DNA of 64,000 nt from Epiperipatus broadwayi (taxonomy: Eukaryota; Onychophora; Udeonychophora; Euonychophora; Peripatidae). Of the stretch, positions 12,436-24,246 are shown one piece after another. The stretch spans positions 10,972,423 through 11,036,422 of the forward strand of contig JAQFVV010012405.1 of the NCBI GenBank assembly GCA_028023455.1, read 5' to 3'. Positions within the stretch are counted from its first letter, which is position 1. Each line of letters opens with the position of its first letter. The translations under genes and the position numbers were made by a program. A model generated the notes under the pieces. The model made no database searches, was not told the DNA's origin, and worked only from the letters and a program-made list of their open reading frames with translations.

Positions 12436-14501
12436 GCAACTCTTTGAGTTAGATATATGTTTTAAAGCATTAAAAAATTATTATATAAGATTATAAGTAA
12501 ATTTCTCTATCTATGCTATCATAATGAAAAATTTTAAATTATGTTTCAATGGTATAAGTTAAAGTAATTTAGTAAGCTCAGTTAGTTAGAAGTTATTTAA
12601 ATGATTATCTTAGGTTGTTTAATATTTACTTGAAAAAATAAAATGAATATTTAACCTAAAGAAAATTTAATCTAGATCTTAGCATGCTTCAAATAGATAT
12701 AATAAATAATTTGTTCTATGCTGTCTGAAATGATTAGCTAACTTTGTTTGGATTTTTGTTATCGATTTTTAAAATAAATAATTTTAAAAATCATGGTTAT
12801 GATTTATTAAAATACCAATTTATATGAAAGTATTTAGAAGTAGGATTTTAAAATAGTAAGTATAACTAAAAAAGAGAAGTTCTAATTTTTTAATTAATTT
12901 TAAGTGTCAGTTAATAACTAATTTATTTGCATTGCATTAAAATGGTTGTAGTTAATGTGCATGTGTGTGAGAGTGTTTAGAGCATGCATGTGAAAGACTG
13001 AAAGGTAAAAAGAATTATTAAAAATAAGTGTATTTTTAAAATTGGAACATCTAGTATAAAGTTAACAAGATTTTAATTAGGATAAAGTAAAAAAGAATTA
13101 AATAAATTGACAATGGTATATTTAATAAAAATAAATATTTAAGTGAAAAGACAGTTAATAATTTTATTAAATAATGATTTATTAATTATTTTGAGTTAAT
13201 AAAAATTATTAATTAACAAGTTCATTTATTGTCTAGACATCAGAGAAATTGTCTGAATTTAAAGTGCAGGGTCAAAGTTACATCAATTAAGGCAACAATA
13301 ATTATTAATATAAATATTATAAAGCAGACTCATAAATAATTGGTTTAATTAAGGGTCAATATAGTATTAATATTGGTGCACGTATGGAGGTAAAATAAAA
13401 CATACACACTAGTATAAAAAGACCCTTAAAAATTTAGTCACTTCTTCATACTTAATCTAATCTTAAATTCAAATTTTAATTTAATTTTTTTAAATAAATT
13501 GCTTGGCTTTTATTTGACTTTTAAGTCAATGTTAAAGTTTAAAGTTTTATTTTTTATCATCTTTATGATAGAGTAGAGAATCAGTAAGTTATCCATACTG
13601 TATTTCTCCTAAAAGTATAGATTCAACTGAAATATTAAATAACAATTCTAAAAGATACTAAAGAAAATTGTAATATTTTTTCCAAAAAAACCAAAGGAAA
13701 AATCACATAAAAAGGTATATTGTTTCATTGTTATAGCATTAGCTAAATTGTGAACTTTACTATAATTCTATTTCTCTTATATTTTAATTAACTTTTAATT
13801 GTTTATAAATACTAATTATTTGCTACTAAAATAATCAATCCACTTATGTATAGCTCCCATATAGAATAATGAATTTCTATAAAATTATTAAATTTGTAAA
13901 AAAAAAAAACATTGAGAATTATTTAAATCTTATAAAATTATCATAAAAGACAAATGTGCGAAAACTAAAATTTCAATTATTTAATGAAAAGTCTATATCT
14001 GGTTTGTTTTGTATTAAATAAATAATATGGTTATTCATTCCAAATTTACTTATTCATCAATTTAATTGTTTTGTTTATAAATTGCTCATTGCTTCAAGTA
14101 TATTATTATTATATTAAAAAGGAATAAATATAATGTAAATTTACTGCAGTTTATTTGCAACAAAACTTTATAAAGAGCAATTTTAGATAAAGTATTATTT
14201 TTTTATTGCTTCTTGCCATTAAAAATGTCTTTTTAAAGAAACTATTTACCATTAAAGTCATTTTCCATTATCTACTCTTAGTTTACATGTGTGAAATTGT
14301 TGTGAACATTTTCTCCAAAATATTTCTGAATATATATGGATCTGCTTTACTTTAGTAAAGGACAATGTGTTTATATATCACTTTAAGAAGAGAACAAATG
14401 GACTGAAAAAGATAGAGTTTTCCTTGTAAAACAGAAATGGACTGTTAAATCTCTAAAATGGTATTATAGTTATAATGCATCTATTATTTTTATATTTTGT
14501 A

Positions 14502-14579
14502 ATTATTATAATTATAGCTTATTGGTATTATATTATGATTATTATTATAATTATAGCTTATTGGTATTATATTATGATT
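14502..14579 (+). repeat. 39-bp tandem duplication
   Basis: ATAATTATAGCTTATTGGTA and the following ATTATGATTATT occur twice in exact tandem. Confidence 0.85.
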
Positions 14580-14920
14580 ATTATTAGTTATTATATTATA
14601 AATATGTTTGTATGAATGATGTTCCAGAGGTGGAATTCATAAGATATACAGTAAAAAGTTTTATTTTATGTGCTGATTTTATTATTCCAAAATTTATCTG
14701 GATGAATATTTAAAATTATAAATAATAGTACCCAGAGGTATAACAGCTTTTTGTGTATTTATGAAAATTATTTCATGAATGAAAGTGTTATAAATATCAG
14801 TATGTGTATAAGAATTTTAAATAGTTTATACAGTTTGTCAATATACATATACTCATAAACATTGAATGAATTAGGTGTTACTTGTGTGTGTGCATGAGGA
14901 ACAGTTATTCATATGCTTAT

Positions 14921-14943
14921 TATTATTATTATTATTATTATTA
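14921..14943. repeat. (TTA)n microsatellite
   Basis: About seven TTA units. Confidence 0.9.
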
Positions 14944-15504
14944 GCTCCATGCCTTTTATTATCAGTAGTGTTTTGAGCCAATTTTAAGTGAATGTTAAAT
15001 TATTTTATGCATATTTACCTACAAGATGAAAGAGTGTGACTCATTCATTCATTGACACTATTTGCACATAATACCTAGTATTCAATGTAATTTTGCCATC
15101 TTATGTTTTCTTTGTCCACTATCCATAGAATTTCAATATTAGAGTATATTTTGAAGTATATCCACAGGCATGTTCAGCTTTATGATTTATTATTAGCTCC
15201 ACTATATATTTTTTTAAACATCAAGTATATTATTAGTGTTGAGCATAGTTACTTCCTCACTCGAACATAGATATTTTTTGCATCATGTCTTTTATTGCAT
15301 ATTTGTTGCTATTGTATTAATATTCATTGAGAGCTCTACCTAATATTTTAATATTATTTTAGATTAAATAAATTGTGTAATATCTCCTAGTAGCCTGAAC
15401 AAAGGCATAGAGATATATTGTTTTTTGTTTTGGATACTAGATTTGGAAATAAAGATTGTATTTGGTGAATAAGAGAACTATTGGGTAGTAAATATAACTT
15501 TTAA

Positions 15505-16582
15505 CCTTTTAACTGAGAGTTACGGAGATGCCACGTCTTTTGAAAAATTTTTGTCTTTATGCGACGCGATGTGATGCGTTTAATGTTTGCATGCGCCATC
15601 TCTTGGTCAATTTTGGTCGCAATTTCTTCATTTTAGACTTATTTGATAGGAAATTCATGCTTTCAATTTTAGTTCTAAAAACATCCGCATATAGCGTTAT
15701 ACTTTTTCAAAAAAATCAATAATTTTGACAGCCCACTTGTTACACCCCTCTGTCTTTGTTCTCTGATTGGATACTACCAAATCTTCTAGGCGTGTTTCTA
15801 AATGACAGATTGACAAACGAGCAACACTAACAAAGACAATTCACGTTATACACATTCGTAATGATTTTGTTGTAATAATTACATTTATTGCAATTTTTTA
15901 TGTTCACAAATAATAAAATATAGTTCTCTATCAAAATATAAAGTTTGACTCGGAAAATTTTAAATATTAGAAGAAAAATACATTTGGAGAAATATCCGTA
16001 ACAAAAAATAATTATTGCTACATAACGTAATCAGGAAATTCCTAAGGCGTGTTTCTAAATGAAGATTCAGACACGACAACGAAGCTGTGTACGTTCGTAA
16101 TTGAAGTAAATAATAACATCTATCATAATTTTTTACATTCATAAATAAGATTTGATGTTACTTTATGGAAATATAAAGTTTGATTTGGAAAATTTTAAAT
16201 TTTACAAGAGAAATAAGCAAACTGGAAATAAAAAGAGAATTACTCGACCGCTGTTGATCTGAATAACGGCACAATCATTGGTTGAGTTATAATTCTTTTG
16301 TTTTACTGCTACCTATTTTTTACACATTTTTCTTATATTTTTCGACAGTTATTAACATTATTTTTATTTTTTCGTTACATTTAACCAATTTGAATCTAAA
16401 ATTATTCAATTTTTAGAAGCTGAATTAAAAAATTCTGTGTATTTTAGATTAATATTTTAACAAAAGAACTGATTGCAAATGACACAGACCAATCACATTG
16501 TTCTCAGATTTAAGTAGAGGGCCAATAACTAAAAAAATCAGTTTAAGTAGAGGGCCACTAGCTAAAATCATCAGTGAAAGGA
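15505..16582. mobile_element. TTAA-flanked nonautonomous DNA transposon, second family
   Basis: 1078 bp between TTAA (15501-15504) and TTAA (16583-16586). Ends CCTTTTAACTGA and, inverted, TCCTTTCACTGA match at 9 of 12. Inside are two direct duplications: AGGCGTGTTTCTAAATGA (15788, 16044) with the following AATATAAAGTTTGA block, and AAGTAGAGGGCCA twice near the 3' end. CpG-rich compared with its surroundings. The 64-residue open frame at 15528-15722 has no recognisable domain. No transposase. Confidence 0.75.
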
Positions 16583-16586
16583 TTAA

Positions 16587-17625
16587 GATACAATTGTAGA
16601 AATGGTTTTAGATAGGTGCGCCAACATATTAGTAAATAATATCTGTAAATTAAAAGAAATAATAATAATTATTGTAAATAAATATTTTTATTATATGGAT
16701 TATTATATGTTGTAAATAAATATTTTATTATTAATTAAATATGTTTTTATCTTATTCCATTATAAAATCATTGAATAAGTGCATCTATTTATTGGCATTA
16801 ATAAAATATGCATTAACAATTATTATAAGAGTACATTACAATGGTCACATAGTGTTTGTAAACTCATTTTTCTTAATAAGTATTTAATTATTTTACCTGC
16901 ATTCTTAGGAGGTAAATGTTATGCTTTTTACCTCAATTTACATGCACTTGTTATGTAGTTGGCAGCATAAAAGTTGCCGCATTATTTTGATATTTCTTAT
17001 TGCATCAAAAAATATAAGATTTCTGTGGTTTATGGCCAGTAGAAGTGAAATAATTATACTTTAATAATTGTAAAGTATTTAAATGTTTTTCAAGTTATCA
17101 AATATATATTACTTAAGAATTTAAGTATTCTATTAGTGTATAATTTTATTTCTACTTTCTTGTACTATGATTCCTAAATAATCTAAAAGAAATGTCAAAT
17201 GTTCCATATTTAGTTTAAATAATAATCATATTTTTGTTGAGAACTTAAATTATTACTAATAATATTTTATTCCATGTGCATTTTATTCTGAATTTGAACC
17301 CTGAGATCAAGGTATTCTAAATTTGTACAAGAACCTATATTTAAGATCAAGGTATCTTAAGAATTAAGGTAAAAAGTACTTGAATTATAAAAATAACTTT
17401 ATATTTCAATAATTATACTTAACCATGATATTGTCTACAAGAGGATTCTGGAGTTATTGTTAAAGATCGATGTCATGCGGTACCTGTGTGTGTGTAACCT
17501 CAAATCGCTGTTGGTCTGCCACCTTATTATTGTTATTCAGGTTACTTTTTTGTTTTTAACCAGCATTGTGGACTTGATTGTAAGGCTTTTCTTGTGTTCC
17601 ACCAGTCTGTAGTCAGTCTGTTAGA

Positions 17626-17713
<88 letters not shown>

Positions 17714-18213
17714 ACACAGTTCTGTAAACCATTGTCAAGAAACTTGAAAATTAGTACCCATTCTAGTTTAACACTACTTGTTATTTTAAATGTCTTACAA
17801 TTTCCATCTGTAGAAAGTAATAAAAATTCTTTAAATTTTGTAACACTACAGGTTTAAATTTAGAATCATTAATATTTTTCATAAATGAAAAATTATTTAA
17901 TAATGTCTACCTGTAATAGTTTCTCATGTAAAATAAAATATTATAGCTATCTTTTTATAAATATATATTTCCATACTGGAATTGCATTAATACTGATGCA
18001 ACAATCTAGCATTTAACTTTATCTAGTTGTGCAACTGGATTTCGCAATGCAAACTATAAGCAAGGTAAAATAGGTCCCTTTCTCAATGCGCTTGTAATTA
18101 AGACTCAGCAATCTAGGCAACATAGCTGAATAAATTTAAACATTAGGGTCTTTTGTGCCATATATTAGTGGGTGTCTGCTAAGGTCTCTCTCTCTCTCTA
18201 TATATATATATAT
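16587..18213. other. AT-rich DNA without recognised gene
   Basis: Only the long TA/TG microsatellite and a short CT/TA run before the LTR at 18.2 kb. 17460-17600 is less AT-rich but unrecognised. Confidence 0.6.
17629..17713. repeat. (TA)n(TG)n compound microsatellite
   Basis: About 32 TA units changing to about 11 TG units. The open frame over it is an artefact of the repeat. Confidence 0.95.
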
Positions 18214-20401
18214 TGTAACGAGCACAGACGTTCGTTACATTGCTTTTTTTCTATTTATTAAACATGAAAGTAAATTAAAAAGTTCGCGTTTAAAAATTTT
18301 CTTTAAGAATTAAAAATTGAAATTAAATATCATCTTAAACTCGTATATATTAAATCGCACAGATATAAAAAAAAAATATATTAAAATAAATCTGTATTAA
18401 AAATAGAAAAGGTATTTTAAAAACAAAAACTTAAAAAGATTTAGAGATAAAAATATATCTTTGATTTGGAAAACAGGTTAATTAATCAGAAATGGAAATG
18501 ATAAATTTAATTAGTCAAATGTAAACCAGCCTTGGGCATTTAAATGTAAAAACATCGGTCAGATAGGAAAACAATAGAAACTTTTAGCAAATGAAATAAA
18601 TCCATTGGGAAATTGGACCTCAACGAAAAGGATCATCATATCGATGACATAATGCCAAGTCAATCCTTCGAATACGTATAAAAGGAAAATTTGGAAATTA
18701 TTAATTAGTGATTGGAAATTGATTATTACGATGTGACTATATGTGGTAGTACGGAGTTGGAGGTGAAGGAATTGACAGACGCACTGTCAATTCTTTCAGC
18801 TGTTAAAGAAAGGAGAAATGAACTATCGTTTCCTACATTGAGGACCAATTAAACTAAAAAAACCTCCGAATGAATAAATAAAACAATGGCTAAATGGATA
18901 CCAATCTTAGGACAGTGTGGGAATTCACGTTCATGGCAAGCAACGGATAAAGATGAACTGTTTTAAACCGTAAGAACTTTATAAATAATGAACATTAAAT
19001 TAAAATTTTCTATATTTAAATGATTGCAATATGATCCTATCTGACCAAACTAAATTCTTTATTAATAGTGTTATTTGATGTATTTTTTTTCTTATTTATG
19101 TAAAATCATTTCCATTTATTTATTTTTTATTCTTTAAGTTTTTATCATGATTTTTTTGTTTTTCGTTAAATTAATTATATAAATGTTAAACTTAAGTCGG
19201 GCGTGAATGGCTGTATAGATTTGTAAAGTTATATTAGGGGAGGGTAATCTTAGGTTATTTGTGTCGTTGTTAGATTGGGTCAATGGATTGGATATATTGA
19301 TGTAGTTAGTAGATGTAGTCGGAGATTCGCTACTGGCAGAATCGCTTCATACGCCACACTCTCCCGTTTTGCCTAGGGAAGGAATTATAAGACGCAGAGC
19401 GCAGTTCCTTTCTATGGAGTTTTTTTTTATTGTTCTTCTCATTGGATAGAAGTAATATTCCTATCTAATGAAAGTCAATATCTTCTCTTAATCTTTTTGG
19501 TGCTGCCGTATTCCGTATTACATTGAATACATCGATGTATCAGATGAATTGATGCCAGTTTGACTGCGAATTTTAGCCTAAGGTTAAATAGGGATAGAAT
19601 ATTTTATTTTCAAATGCAAATCTATGTGGTCTATTCATACTTGACCCTAAATAAAAATGCATTAAATTTAAGTTGTTTATAGACGCTTGCATGGATTGGT
19701 TATCGGTTAAGTATGTTTTGGGTTTTCATATTTGATCAAAATATATAGACATTCGATAAATAATGATACCTTACGGTGAGTATCTAAAATGTATTTATTC
19801 GGATGTCTTTTAAGTTATTGGTGACAATGCAAGTATCTTATGGTGAATACTATTGGGTTACATATAAATTTCCCTCCGCAATTGTCAGTAATCAATAATT
19901 TTGTATTTTGATCGTTTATGTTTCTTTTGAAATGTTTTTGACCGTGAAATCTATGTAACCGATCTATATTCAACATTATAAACAAGCTTTCATAAATTTA
20001 TATGTGTGAACTTAATTAAAATGTAAAATTATAATATAATAGTAATTAAATGTAAATTAAAGTAAAGTTAAAAATAATGTTAAATGTTAAAATGTAAACT
20101 GATACTAAAACAATTTTAAATCTTATATATATATGTGCGTAAATAAATTTTTGTATGTTAATTACTGGCAGTGGCTTATTTTATTCTTTTTTTATATATA
20201 TACTCTTAGATTATCTTATTAAATCTCTGCTATTCCACTGAGCTAGTGACATGGGCTAACGACCGGAATCAAAATTAAAAAAAAAAAAAAATTTTTTTTG
20301 ACTTACGTATCTGCCTACTTTATAAATTTTTCTAGGTTCAAATGCCTAGATGGCGCCCTGTAGTGCAGTTTACATTAAGTACCATTCTCCGGATCATTAC
20401 A
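18214..20401 (+). mobile_element. Ty3/gypsy-type LTR, copy 1
   Basis: Starts TGTAACGAGCACAGACG and ends CATTACA, the TG...CA ends of an LTR, immediately followed by a primer-binding-site fragment. An inverted second copy is at 47708-49120. Without the extra 785-bp segment (19557-20341) the length is ~1.4 kb, equal to copy 2. The first 26 bases form a hairpin (TGTAACGA with TCGTTACA). The 5' flank is a (TA)n tract, and after the short PBS remnant the DNA is again (TA)n. The internal coding region is gone. No LTR-internal gene is seen. Confidence 0.8.
19557..20341. other. 785-bp segment present in only one LTR copy
   Basis: Copy 2 of the LTR joins GAATTGATGCC directly to TAGATGGC, whereas copy 1 has this segment between two ATGCC pentamers (19552-19556 and 20342-20346). 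It can be an insertion with a 5-bp target duplication or a deletion in copy 2 between 5-bp repeats. It contains a minus-strand TAGCTCAGTGG (about 20240-20250), a perfect tRNA A box without a B box. Confidence 0.7.
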
Positions 20402-20415
20402 ACTGGCGCCCAACA
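20402..20415 (+). promoter_or_regulatory. tRNA primer-binding-site fragment
   Basis: ACTGGCGCCCAACA directly follows the LTR end. TGGCGCCCAAC is the core of the primer-binding site of many gypsy-type elements and retroelements primed by a host tRNA. It breaks off into TATATATAT, so the element body was lost here. Confidence 0.75.
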
Positions 20416-21183
20416 TATATATATTCATTTTATCATTCTTTATCAATTTGTTGATAGATATTTGTAACATTATTATTATTTTTTTTTTTTAATTACATTT
20501 TAATTTTGGTTAAAACAACACTGCTGAAATATATCATTAATACATTCTTTATTAAAGAATTCAACTTGTTAATAACTTTTATGTTCAGTAGAAATTATTA
20601 ATTTATGTAGATATTTAATAGTTTACAATTTATTTAGAATTTTTTTTTACTTAATACTTCACTTGAAGCATTTTTTCAATTTACAAATTTTGTACTGACA
20701 TGGCTTCTTTTTATTTGATAATCATTATTATATATATAAGCTGCAGAAAGGAATTTCTTTTGAAGGCTTAAAAGGAATTGAGGAAGGCAAATTCTTAATG
20801 CCCACTCCATACATTCTTGTTGTTGCAGCTGTTATTACTATGTGATTATTCATATAGTATATGAACATGGATAGGTTGCTCACCAACATACTTAACTAGT
20901 ATGGTGTGTTTATTGGCTTTTTATTTCTGAGTTTAAGATCAAGGAACACCATGGTCTCTCTTCTCAACTGCTTGATAAGGTAGAATGAATGTATGTGTGT
21001 GTGAATTTTTTTTCTAATAGATCTATAAAATCATGACAGACAAAAATAAATCATGATCCTCAATCCCATGAGACTATAAAGTCACCAACCAAGGCAGCAC
21101 AGTTGGTGACTGAACGTGGAGAGTGCTAAGAATCTCTTGATTATGAATCCAGGCAGCCATTTGATGATAACATTTTATTTAGA
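20416..21183. other. AT-rich DNA without recognised gene
   Basis: Follows the broken primer-binding site; no trace of the missing LTR-element body was found here. Confidence 0.55.
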
Positions 21184-21256
21184 TATATATATATATATAT
21201 AACTACAAATCACTTTAAATATATATATATATATATATATAACTACAAATCACTTT
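21184..21256 (+). repeat. tandem duplication at the RTE copy 2 border
   Basis: (TA)n followed by ACTACAAATCACTTT occurs twice in direct repeat just before the RTE sequence. Confidence 0.8.
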
Positions 21257-21429
21257 CAAATGAAGAAAGATTGCAAAAATTGAAAGAAGAACCGTGTCAT
21301 ATTAAATGAGACATTATTTAACTTGAAGTTTAAAAAAAGATGAAAAGACAATTGATTTAAAAAGTGGGCATGTACCCTAATGCAAAGACATAAATATTGG
21401 AAATACAAGTGAAGTAGAATTTATTATAA

Positions 21430-21645
21430 TAAAAAGTGGAAAAACAACGTTATAGAGAATGATGGTGTATCAGACACAATGACAAGATTAGTTATTCAAC
21501 TTAATAGCAGATACCAAATGCCAAAAATTCAGATTTATATTCCAGACAGTTCTCATAGTGATGAAGTAGTAGAAGATTTATATATGAATGTACAAAAGGA
21601 TTTTGATCGATGTGAACACCATTTGAAAATTATTATGGGAAATTA
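21430..21645 (+). pseudogene. RTE LINE endonuclease fragment
   Basis: Translation in pieces gives a VIQLNSRYQMPKIQIYIPDS stretch followed by SHSDEVVEDLY and KIIMGN. This matches the APE endonuclease strand-turn where family members read YAPTSSHSDEE and later MGDFN; here the catalytic Asp and Asn of the GDFN motif appear lost. A further relic, FGYGNR, follows near 21690. This domain would nick the target DNA. Confidence 0.75.
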
Positions 21646-22042
21646 ATGCTACAATCAGTAAATGAATGCAAGATGAAATTGCTATAGATAAATTTGGTTA
21701 TGGTAATAGAAAGGATGGGGACATAGACTTGTGAAGTTTGTAGAAAAAGAAAACCTTTATATTATTATTTACTTATTTTTGAAAAAATATTAAAAGGAAA
21801 TGAACAGGAAAGCATCCAAATGAAGGTTCAATAGAATTGAATTGTATTTTGACTTACAGAAAAATATATATTTCAAGATTGTAATGTCCTTAATAAATTT
21901 AATACAGGGAATGATAATTCATTACTAAGATGTAAGATATGTATTAATGCAAATCTAGAGAGACAAAAATTATCAAGAAAAACAATTTATACACTTGATA
22001 TTTCTAATCTTCTGAAACATTCTAATTAATTTAAATTAGAAC

Positions 22043-22354
22043 TTGTTGCAAGTATTAGTAGATTTTAAACATGATTCAGATTTGAATGAAATTAATAAGA
22101 AAATAACTGATACACTTTTAAAAATTGCAACAAAAGTAACAATTAGAAAAAAGCAGCAATTGACCAATAAAATGTATACTGAAACTACAGAATTTATGAA
22201 TAGTAGAAGGAATATGAAGATATATAAAAATGATGCATTAAAAAGGATTGAAAATCTCAAATTTTGTAAAATGATGCAAAAAAGAGTCGATATAAATATA
22301 AGAGAGTATAATTGTGAACTAGCGAGGAAAACTAAAAAAAGAATAAGTCTCTAA
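22043..22354 (+). pseudogene. RTE LINE linker fragment
   Basis: A 103-residue frame whose middle (IRKKQQLTNKMYTETTEFM) is clearly the counterpart of the linker in copy 1. It therefore sits between the endonuclease and reverse transcriptase remnants. The first 35 residues are the part missing from copy 1. The reverse-strand frame over the same bases is a shadow. Confidence 0.8.
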
Positions 22355-22479
22355 AGTGTAAAATAATATTTTTGTATTGATAGAAACTGATATCTGCAAT
22401 AAGAAAAAAGAGACATGACATCATGAAATGGGTAAAAGAACAAGTATCTCCTACATGTAATATATCTTCCAATTTGCCA

Positions 22480-23200
22480 AGGATTTTAAATAAAAAAGTG
22501 AGATGAAGGTGGGAAAAGCTCCAGGTAATGATGGAATTATAATCAATAAATTAAAAGAACCAGGTGAAGAAATACAATTTTTTTGGCAAAGTTATATGCT
22601 AAATGTCTATATGATAAAGATGTACCTCATAATTGGAAGAATTTGAAGTTATTAGAAATTACAGACCTATCAGTATTTAATCAGTTTTATACAAAATGTT
22701 TACCAAGATAATTATAACTTGTCTAGCAGAACATTGAATCTCAACCAACTATCCAAGTATTGAGAGAAGTTAAAAAAAAAGACCAATGAATATGATCTGC
22801 CATTGTCCTTTAGATTTTTAGATTATAAAAAGACATTTGATTCTATAAGCATTTCCTCAATGATTAAAGCATTGGATCATAAAGGTATAGATCTAGGATA
22901 TTGTTATATTCTGTAGAATATTTCTAAAAATGCAATAGCAACAATTATATTACATAATGACACTAGAAAGATTAACATTGAGAAGAGTGTAAGGCAGGGT
23001 GACTCCATGTCTCCAAAACATTTACAGCTATACTGCAAAAAGTATTTTGTGGATTAAAATGGGAAGCTAAAGGAATAAAAGTAAATAAAGATTATTTAAG
23101 TGATTTACATTTTGCAGATGATATAGTTGTTTTTGCAAATAATGGTTCAGAGTTTTAAGAAATGTTGCAAGAGTTATCAGATGAAGGTAAGAAGACTAAA
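22480..23200 (+). pseudogene. RTE LINE reverse transcriptase, frameshifted
   Basis: Short pieces in changing frames match copy 1: APGNDGI near 22520, RNYRPIS near 22655, DYKKTFDSI near 22830 (motif A), RQGDSMSPK near 22995 (motif B) and LHFADDIVVFAN near 23110 (motif C). No continuous frame survives, so this is a fossil. Confidence 0.85.
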
Positions 23201-23333
23201 GGTAAATGTTAAAAAGATTAAAGTAATGTTCAATGGATGAGAAAATCTTTTAAGAAAAAAAGATGGAAATAAAGATTGATTATATTGGCTTAGAAGAAGT
23301 TAACACTACAAATACTTTTGTCAGATTATTACT

Positions 23334-23860
23334 ATGGATGGAAACATAATGGATGAAATTAATCATAGAATTAAATTTTGTCAGAGTGCTTTTAGTAGAA
23401 ATAATTTAATATTAAAAGGAAATATATCTATGTGTTTGAAAACAAAGGTTCTTAATAAATGTGTTTTACCAGTTCTTATTTATGGATCTGAGATAAGGAT
23501 ACTTCATAGAAGTGCAATACAGAAACTTCAGACCACTTCAAGAAGTATGGGGAGATGTATGTTTGGAGTAATAAGAAGAGATTGAAAATAACAAGAAGAG
23601 ATTTAAACTATAATACATGGGTAAAAGAACAAACAGGTGTTACTGACATCATTGAAAGAATTAAAAGACTGAAATGGAGTCTGGCTGGACACATTGGAAG
23701 AAGAGATTATAATAGATGAACAATTGAAATATTAAACTGGATTCCAAGAGATTGCAAAAGATCCAGAAACAGACCACATGTGAGATGGATGGATGAAATA
23801 AGATAGTGTGCAGGGGTGATGTGGAGAAAATGGGTTAGAGATCAGTGAAATGAGACCTTC
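23334..23860 (+). pseudogene. RTE LINE C-terminal region, broken
   Basis: An 83-residue frame at 23334-23585 begins MDGNIMDEINHRIKF and contains KCVLPVLIYGSEIRIL; then a stop and shifts. Later pieces (EQTGVTDIIERIKRLKW, GHIGRRDYNR, RPHVRWMDEIR) continue to 23860. It matches the C-terminal block of copy 1 throughout. Confidence 0.85.
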
Positions 23861-23910
23861 ATCCTGTAGTGGATTGGAAATGTTTGATGATATATACATA
23901 TATAAATATT

Positions 23911-24142
23911 CATAATATTATTTCTGAAAGCTTCCATGTAGTAAAAATATAATAGCTAAATAGTTGTTGTTTCTGTACAATAACAAGTATTTTCTTCAGA
24001 GGTTCTTCTTTCACAAGTCATAAGAATGTGTGCAGTGATTTGAGAAAGAAGCTCTGAGGAAAGTATTTTTATAGTACTAAAACATCAGCTATTTAGCTAT
24101 TATATTTTTACTATACAGAAGCTCTTATAAATAATACTATGA
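23911..24142. repeat. foldback element after RTE copy 2
   Basis: Arms 23911-24012 and 24041-24142 are inverted copies (shared TAGTAAAAATATAATAGC and its complement, CTTCAGAG with CTCTGAGGA). Each arm contains CTCTGA(A/G)GAAA, a stem and AAAC, the same layout as in the foldbacks at 11 kb and 54 kb. Confidence 0.8.
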
Positions 24143-24173
24143 ATTCATTTATTTATCCATGAGAATATTAGAA

Positions 24174-24177
<4 letters not shown>

Positions 24178-24244
<67 letters not shown>
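24178..24244. repeat. (TA)n microsatellite
   Basis: About 33 uninterrupted units. Confidence 0.95.

Positions 24245-24246
<2 letters not shown>

Larger units (their letters stand above)
12440..15500. other. AT-rich DNA without recognised gene
   Basis: Apart from the tandem duplication and TTA repeat listed, nothing was seen. The same holds for 11900-12330. Confidence 0.6.
21258..23895 (+). mobile_element. RTE-clade LINE, decayed longer copy 2
   Basis: Same family as the copy at 8.3-10.2 kb but on the plus strand and reaching further 5'. It retains part of the APE-type endonuclease (21430-21640), the linker (22043-22354), the reverse transcriptase (about 22480-23190) and the C-terminal region (23334-23860). 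Frames change repeatedly and stops are frequent, so it is older or less constrained than copy 1. The 3' end runs into a TATATACATATATAAATATT tract rather than the (ATG)n tail. A direct duplication of its AT-rich 5' border (21184-21256) precedes it. Confidence 0.88.

Noticed and set aside
17594-17857. 87-residue frame over the TA/TG repeat
   Set aside because: Mostly an Ile-Tyr and Cys-Val repeat translated from a microsatellite.
20225-20275. tRNA gene suggested by a minus-strand TAGCTCAGTGG
   Set aside because: Only an A box is present; no T-arm at the expected distance and no acceptor pairing.
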